Shown one piece after another: positions 59,838 to 64,000 of a stretch of 64,000 nt of DNA. The stretch spans positions 1 to 64,000 of the forward strand of contig LNEC01000018.1 of NCBI GenBank assembly GCA_001464035.1, given 5' to 3'. A program made the position numbers and the translations under genes. Numbering within the stretch: the stretch's first letter is position 1; every line of letters starts with the position of its first letter. Origin of the DNA: Bradyrhizobiaceae bacterium Ga0074131. Its GTDB lineage: Bacteria > Pseudomonadota > Alphaproteobacteria > Rhizobiales > Xanthobacteraceae. A model generated the notes under the pieces. The model saw only the letters and a program-made list of their open reading frames with translations. It was not told the DNA's origin and searched no databases.

Positions 59838-61064
59838 TTACGCAAGACTTGGAATACCCGGCTGCTGCCGCGGTTGGCGCGCGATGCCCGCGGTCTTGCG
59901 CCGCCAGTTTTCCAGCGACAGCGGCAACTCTTCCGCCGCCTCGACGCGATTGCGGCCGCCGCGCTTGGCCTGGTAGAGCGCGGTATCGGCCGCGGCCAGC
60001 AACACCTCGAGCTCGGTGCCGGCGGGCCCGCCTGCCACGCCGATGCTGACGGTGGTGTCGATCGGTCCGCCCTCATCGACGATTCCGGAATCGGCAAATG
60101 CCTCGCGGACGCGTTCGGCGGCGATGACGCCCTCTTCCAGCGAACAGGGCAGCAATGCGGCGAACTCCTCGCCCCCGATTCGTCCCGACAGGTCGGTGAT
60201 GCGCAGCCCATTGACCACGACGGCGGCGAACAGCTTGAGGATCTCGTCGCCCGCCGGATGGCCGAAGCGGTCATTGATCGACTTGAAATGATCGATGTCG
60301 AAGATCATCGCGGTGACCGGGCGGCCGGCGTTGGCCTCGCGATCGATCACCCGCGCGCACGCCTCGGCGAAGCCGCGGCGGTTCAACATGCCGGTCAAGG
60401 GGTCCATCGACGCCGCCGTCTTGTGCGCGGTCACCGCGCGCTCCGACACCAGCATGAAGATCACGAACACGGTGCCGACCGCGTAGAGCACGAGTTCAAT
60501 GGAGAAGATCGTCACCCAGATGCTGCCGGAGAACGCGGCATCGCGCGGATGCAGGAGATCGCCGAGCAGGATCGGCAGCATCAGCGCGAAACCGTGCGAC
60601 AGCGGCACCACGATCGCCGGCCAGCGCTTTTGCAGCGTCCTGCGCCGCTCCGACCACAATTCGGCAGCCGTCAGCGCGGCGTACACCGCGACGATGCCGG
60701 CGCCGATCGTCATGCGCAGGGCGGAGGCTTCCGGCGCCAGCGTCGCGACGGCCGCGATCCAGACGATCGCGCCCAGCACCAGCCCCGGCCAATTCGGCTT
60801 GCGGCCGTGGAACACGCGCGAGGCGTTCCAGACCATGCCGCAGGCGACCAGGCCGACGGCGTTGAGCGCCAGCGAAAGCCCTTCGCCGAGCGTGTTGGCG
60901 GCGAGCGTCCACAATGCGACCGATGCTGCGCCGAGCAGATAGGCGGTGCCCCACCATTTCAACGCCGGGATGTTCTCCCGCTTGCCGAAGAACAGCAGCA
61001 TGGCGCCCAGCATGGCCGCGACCATGGTGGCGACGAGATAAAGCGTGGAGGGATCGAGCGACAT
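59838..61064 (-). CDS. Diguanylate cyclase with N-terminal membrane domain
   Basis: A 408-aa inner-membrane protein. The N-terminal half (about 1-210) has six or seven hydrophobic segments. The GGDEF domain begins MDPLTGMLNRRGFAEACARV and carries FDIDHFKSINDRFGHPAGDE. The active site is GGEEF in RIGGEEFAALLP, and the inhibitory I-site RxxD is present five residues before it (RITD). It should make c-di-GMP from GTP with product feedback. No EAL domain is present. Confidence 0.93.
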   Translation of the reverse strand: MSLDPSTLYLVATMVAAMLGAMLLFFGKRENIPALKWWGTAYLLGAASVALWTLAANTLGEGLSLALNAVGLVACGMVWNASRVFHGRKPNWPGLVLGAIVWIAAVATLAPEASALRMTIGAGIVAVYAALTAAELWSERRRTLQKRWPAIVVPLSHGFALMLPILLGDLLHPRDAAFSGSIWVTIFSIELVLYAVGTVFVIFMLVSERAVTAHKTAASMDPLTGMLNRRGFAEACARVIDREANAGRPVTAMIFDIDHFKSINDRFGHPAGDEILKLFAAVVVNGLRITDLSGRIGGEEFAALLPCSLEEGVIAAERVREAFADSGIVDEGGPIDTTVSIGVAGGPAGTELEVLLAAADTALYQAKRGGRNRVEAAEELPLSLENWRRKTAGIARQPRQQPGIPSLA

Positions 61065-61224
61065 GGTCCACCGGAAGCTTGTGATGCGGGGGCAGCCGGC
61101 ACGCCGGAAACGAAGAGCGCGCCGTCACCAGCCCGGACGATACGACCGCCGGTCTTGGAAATTCGTTCGCGCGCATATGAAAGTTTTCAGGAAAAACAGC
61201 GTCAACTGCTCGGCAAATGCACAG

Positions 61225-61252
61225 CAAAAAAGGGCGCCCGAAGGCGCCCTTT
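61225..61252 (-). terminator. Intrinsic terminator of rplM-rpsI
   Basis: On the minus strand AAAGGGCGCC-TTCG-GGCGCCC forms an 8-10 bp stem with a tetraloop followed by TTTTTT. It lies 36 bases after the rpsI stop. Confidence 0.85.
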
Positions 61253-61288
61253 CGCGATCCTGCAGCATTCGCTGCAAATTAGAAGCAA

Positions 61289-61765
61289 TCAGCGCTTCGA
61301 GAACTGGAACGACTTGCGGGCCTTGGCGCGGCCGTACTTCTTGCGCTCGACCACGCGGGAGTCGCGGGTCAGGAAGCCGCCCTTCTTCAAGACGCCGCGC
61401 AGATCCGGCTCGAAATAGGTCAGCGCCTTCGAAATGCCGTGACGAACGGCGCCGGCCTGGCCCGACAGGCCGCCACCGGCGACGGTGCAGATCACGTCGT
61501 ACTGGCCCGCGCGGGCGGCGGCGACCAGCGGCTGCTGGATCATCATCCGCAGCACCGGCCGGGCGAAATAGACTTCGACCTCGCGGGTGTTGACGATGAC
61601 CTTGCCGGCGCCGGGCTTGATCCAGACGCGGGCCACTGCGTCCTTGCGCTTGCCGGTGGCATAGGCGCGGCCCTGCTTGTCGACCTTCTTGACGTATTTC
61701 GGGGCTTCCGGCGTGGCCGGCTTCAGCGCCGACAACTGGTCGAGAGACTGCATGGTGTCGGACAT
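61289..61765 (-). CDS. rpsI: 30S ribosomal protein S9
   Basis: A 158-aa small-subunit protein. The conserved block YATGKRKDAVARVWIKPGAG is intact, and the C-terminal tail RVVERKKYGRAKARKSFQFSKR reaches the P-site tRNA. An N-terminal extension of about 30 residues (MSDTMQSLDQLSALKPATPE) is present, as in related alphaproteobacteria. It starts one base after the rplM stop. Confidence 0.98.
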   Translation of the reverse strand: MSDTMQSLDQLSALKPATPEAPKYVKKVDKQGRAYATGKRKDAVARVWIKPGAGKVIVNTREVEVYFARPVLRMMIQQPLVAAARAGQYDVICTVAGGGLSGQAGAVRHGISKALTYFEPDLRGVLKKGGFLTRDSRVVERKKYGRAKARKSFQFSKR

Positions 61766-61766
61766 C

Positions 61767-62231
61767 TTATGCGGCCCTCATGTTCTTGCGGTTCATCGAA
61801 GCGATATCGAGCGGCTCGGGCTGCTGGGCTTCATGCGGATGCTCAGCTCCGGGGTAGACGCGCAAATTACCCATCTGCACCCGGCCGAGCGGGCCGCGCG
61901 GGATCATGCGCTCGATAGCCTTCTCGACCACGCGCTCGGGGAAACGACCCTCGAGGATCGACTTGGCGGTGCGTTCCTTGATGCCGCCGATGAAGCCGGT
62001 GTGATTGTAATAGACCTTGTTGTCGCGCTTGCGACCGGTCAGCACGACATGCGCCGCGTTGATGATGATGACGTGGTCGCCGCAATCGACATGCGGCGTG
62101 TAGATCGGGAGGTGCTTGCCGCGAAGGCGCATCGCGACCAGGGAAGCGAGCCGGCCGACGACCAGACCCTTGGCGTCGATCAGCACCCACTTCTTCGTGA
62201 CCTCGGCGGGCTTGGCCGAAAACGTTTTCAT
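61767..62231 (-). CDS. rplM: 50S ribosomal protein L13
   Basis: A 154-aa large-subunit protein that begins MKTFSAKPAEVTKKWVLIDA. The core VVGRLASLVAMRLRGKHLPI and VVVINAAHVVLTGRKRDNK-like block (HVIIINAAHVVLTGRKR), and VEKAIERMIPRGPLGRVQM are standard. It is the first gene of the rplM-rpsI unit, with an AT-rich upstream region. Confidence 0.98.
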   Translation of the reverse strand: MKTFSAKPAEVTKKWVLIDAKGLVVGRLASLVAMRLRGKHLPIYTPHVDCGDHVIIINAAHVVLTGRKRDNKVYYNHTGFIGGIKERTAKSILEGRFPERVVEKAIERMIPRGPLGRVQMGNLRVYPGAEHPHEAQQPEPLDIASMNRKNMRAA

Positions 62232-62317
62232 GAGAGGAAATCCGTGAAAGGGGACATCCGGCGCATCGGCGCCGAACTGCGCGGTTTCTAGATCGCTGCA
62301 CCGCGCTCGTCAACGTC

Positions 62318-62398
62318 AAATGAGCTAAATTACATACGTAAATACAATAGCTTACAAATATGGTGCTATACTACCCTACAAAACACTAAGCAGTTGGA
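62318..62398 (-). promoter_or_regulatory. AT-rich upstream region of rplM
   Basis: About 80 bases of unusually AT-rich DNA (TTGTAA, TATGTA, TAGTATAG elements on the minus strand) lie before the ribosomal genes in otherwise GC-rich sequence. A strong promoter here is likely, but I cannot fix the exact -35/-10 pair. Confidence 0.4.
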
Positions 62399-62814
62399 AT
62401 GGAATAGGTCGATGTCACGTGGGCAATCGGGTCCGGTGACGTTCCCGACAGCAGCTTGACCTCGCCGACCGCCAGCCGCTTGCCCAGCTTCAACAGCTTG
62501 GCCTCCGCGAGGATATCCTGGCCGGCCTGACCCTTGCGCAGAAAATTGATGTTGAGGTTGGTCGTCACAGCGAGGCCGATCGGGCCGATCGCCGACAGCA
62601 GCACCACATACATGGCGCAATCGGCCAGCGCCATCAGCGTCGGCCCCGAAACCGTGCCGCCGGGACGAAGCATGCGGTCGCTGTAACGCTGCCGCAGCAG
62701 GCAGGTTGTTCCGTCGGCGCTTTCGATGGTGGTGTCGCCGCTGCCGAAGGACTGCGGGAATTCGACACGAAGGAACTCCTCCAGCTCAGCCACGCTCATT
62801 TTCACGGTTGCCAT
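62386..62814 (-). CDS. PaaI family thioesterase
   Basis: A 142-aa hotdog-fold protein. It shows the family pattern DRMLRPGGTVSGPTLMALAD followed by TTNLNINFLRKGQAGQD. The canonical His-Gly of the catalytic loop is RPGGTVSGP here, so the usual H is not evident. It probably hydrolyses acyl- or aryl-CoA thioesters. AGGAGCG precedes the ATG at 62814. It is divergent from the crotonase gene 116 bases away, which suggests joint use in acyl-CoA metabolism. Confidence 0.83.
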   Translation of the reverse strand: MATVKMSVAELEEFLRVEFPQSFGSGDTTIESADGTTCLLRQRYSDRMLRPGGTVSGPTLMALADCAMYVVLLSAIGPIGLAVTTNLNINFLRKGQAGQDILAEAKLLKLGKRLAVGEVKLLSGTSPDPIAHVTSTYSIPTA

Positions 62815-62930
62815 GTCGCTCCTGCCAACTCGTTCCTGCATTCGTTCCGATCCAACTCTTTCCTGGCCTCGCCTCGCTTCGCGAGGCTTGTTACAATAAG
62901 GTGACGCACCTGCCCTAGTGGAAACTTCCG

Positions 62931-63755
62931 ATGCCTGCCCAAACCGCCCGAGCCGCCACGCCGCCATCCCCTGTCCTGCTGCGGGAGGCGCTTGGCAGCA
63001 TCGCGGTGCTCACGCTCAACCGTTCCGCGGCCCGCAACAGCCTGTCGGAAGGCCTGATCGCCGAACTGCATGGGGCGCTGCGGGAAATCCGCGACGACCA
63101 GCGCGTGCGCGCGGTGGTGATCGCGGCCAACGGCCCCGCCTTCTCCGCCGGCCACGACATGAAGGAACTCACCGCCCGCCGCGGCGACGCCGATCGCGGC
63201 CGCGCCTATTTTGCGACCATCATGAACGCCTGCAGCGCCATGATGCAGGCGATCGTGCAGTTGCCCAAGCCGGTGGTCGCCGCCGTGCAAGGCGTCGCCA
63301 CCGCGGCCGGATGCCAGCTCGTGGCGAGCTGCGATCTCGCCGTGGCGTCGGAGGCCGCGACCTTTGCCACGCCCGGCGTCGATATCGGGCTGTTCTGTTC
63401 GACGCCGATGGTGGCGCTGTCGCGCAACGTCCCGCGCAAACAGGCGATGGAAATGCTGCTCACCGGCGAGCCGATCACCGCGGCGACGGCGCGGGACATC
63501 GGTCTCGTCAACCGCGTCGTGGCCGCCGGTACCGAACGTGACGCCGCGATCGCGCTGGCGCAGAAGGTTGCGCTGAAATCCGCCTACACCATCAAGCTCG
63601 GCAAGGAAGCGTTCTACCGCCAGGCCGAAATGAACCTCGCCGACGCCTACCGCTATGCCGCGGAGGTGATGACCGAGAACATGATGGCCCGCGACGCCGA
63701 GGAAGGCATCGGCGCCTTCATCGAGAAGCGCGCACCGAACTGGCAGGATAAGTAA
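62931..63755 (+). CDS. Enoyl-CoA hydratase/isomerase family protein, ECHDC3-like
   Basis: A 274-aa crotonase-fold protein. The oxyanion-hole block is PAFSAGHDMKEL, and the active-site helix is ATAAGCQLVASCDLAVASEA. In true hydratases the two catalytic Glu lie in GGCEL and QPEI; here they read GCQL and TPGV, so both are missing. That pattern with GVDIGLFCSTPMVAL is shared by the ECHDC3 branch of the family, whose activity is unclear. ATG 62931 gives a short Pro/Ala leader. It is divergent from the thioesterase. Confidence 0.88.
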   Translation: MPAQTARAATPPSPVLLREALGSIAVLTLNRSAARNSLSEGLIAELHGALREIRDDQRVRAVVIAANGPAFSAGHDMKELTARRGDADRGRAYFATIMNACSAMMQAIVQLPKPVVAAVQGVATAAGCQLVASCDLAVASEAATFATPGVDIGLFCSTPMVALSRNVPRKQAMEMLLTGEPITAATARDIGLVNRVVAAGTERDAAIALAQKVALKSAYTIKLGKEAFYRQAEMNLADAYRYAAEVMTENMMARDAEEGIGAFIEKRAPNWQDK

Positions 63756-63756
63756 C

Positions 63757-63836
63757 CGTCATTGCGAGGGCAGCGAAGCAATCCATTGACGCGACGCGAA
63801 GGAAGAATGGATTGTTTCGCTGCGCTCGCAATGACG
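63757..63836. repeat. Long inverted repeat after the crotonase gene
   Basis: CGTCATTGCGAG near 63757 pairs with CTCGCAATGACG ending at 63836, and the inner arms GCAGCGAAGCAATCCATT and AATGGATTGTTTCGCTGC extend the stem to about 30 bases with a few mismatches. The loop is GACGCGACGCGAAGGAAG. It resembles intergenic palindromes common in Bradyrhizobium genomes and may end the transcript. Confidence 0.8.
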
Positions 63837-63855
63837 ACTGAAATGGCTGCTTGAA

Positions 63856-64000
63856 ATGAACCATGACGCCTACCCCGACAGCTACATCCGCGAGATCCTC
63901 AACGGCGTGAAATCGATCGCGATGGTGGGCGCGTCGCCGGTCAATGTGCGGCCGAGCTATTTCGCGTTCAAGTATCTGGCGCAGCGCGGCTACGACATGA
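63856..64000 (+). CDS. CoA-binding protein, N-terminal part (runs off the window)
   Basis: The first 48 codons read MNHDAYPDSYIREILNGVKS then IAMVGASPVNVRPSYFAFKY and LAQRGYDM. The Rossmann start IAMVGAS with the RPS and the following YLAQRGY helix is typical of the CoA_binding_2 family (YccU-like). The frame continues past the window edge. Function in CoA or acyl-CoA binding is inferred. Confidence 0.8.
   Translation, partial: MNHDAYPDSYIREILNGVKSIAMVGASPVNVRPSYFAFKYLAQRGYDM

Overview
The window is high-GC alphaproteobacterial chromosome. It looks like Bradyrhizobium or a close Nitrobacteraceae relative. The grounds are a complete 14-gene nuo operon followed by birA, rnj, mce, a DUF1467 gene, proS, lolC/lolD and dnaE; paired DUF3551 secreted proteins; a GTTC-N7-GTTC type SOS box; GlnB-GlnA; and several dispersed palindromic repeats that I associate with Bradyrhizobium intergenic regions. 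There is no phage, insertion sequence, CRISPR array or rRNA operon. This is mostly core genome with small accessory insertions.

Layout. 1-5.6 kb: a small unknown protein, dnaE, a previously easy-to-miss 32-codon membrane peptide under an SOS box, a 72-aa protein and two DUF3551 proteins. 5.7-9.1 kb: lolD, lolC/E and proS. 9.3-12.6 kb: a copper island (CopC-CopD fusion, YcnI/DUF1775, PCuAC, DUF2946). 12.6-13.8 kb: a gene graveyard (a twice-frameshifted globin, a VOC tail and another remnant) plus an orphan intrinsic terminator that may mark a small RNA. 13.9-17.0 kb: DUF1467, mce, rnj, birA. 17.0-32.8 kb: nuoN to nuoA, read on the minus strand, with two extra genes inside it: an FkbM-type methyltransferase between nuoD and nuoE, and a 61-aa membrane protein between nuoE and nuoF.

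33.3-37.0 kb: a small membrane protein, tRNA-Asp, HU, pepT, a methyltransferase, a 98-aa secreted protein and tRNA-Val. 37.1-44.1 kb: the proteostasis block lon, clpX, clpP, tig, then tRNA-Leu; clpP has a good heat-shock-type promoter. 44.4-46.8 kb: a multicopper-oxidase-fold protein that has lost most copper ligands, next to a mandelate racemase-like enzyme. 46.8-50.6 kb: the NAD(P)HX repair enzyme and, divergently, glnB-glnA with a sigma-54 type promoter. 50.7-57.8 kb: an MFS transporter, a VapBC toxin-antitoxin pair, a large hybrid sensor kinase, a PuuD-like amidotransferase and a GDYXXLXY-type membrane-anchored protein. 58.0-64.0 kb: an AI-2E family transporter, an ABM-domain protein, a small membrane protein, a GGDEF cyclase, rpsI-rplM, a thioesterase, an ECHDC3-like crotonase and the start of a CoA-binding protein.

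The genes mainly serve respiration (complex I), replication, envelope lipoprotein traffic, protein quality control and nitrogen signalling. The most interesting items are the SOS-controlled 32-aa membrane peptide just upstream of dnaE, the methyltransferase translationally coupled to nuoD, the copper-ligand-less multicopper oxidase, and the degraded region with its orphan terminator. Coordinates of motifs and starts were read by eye; no homology search was run.
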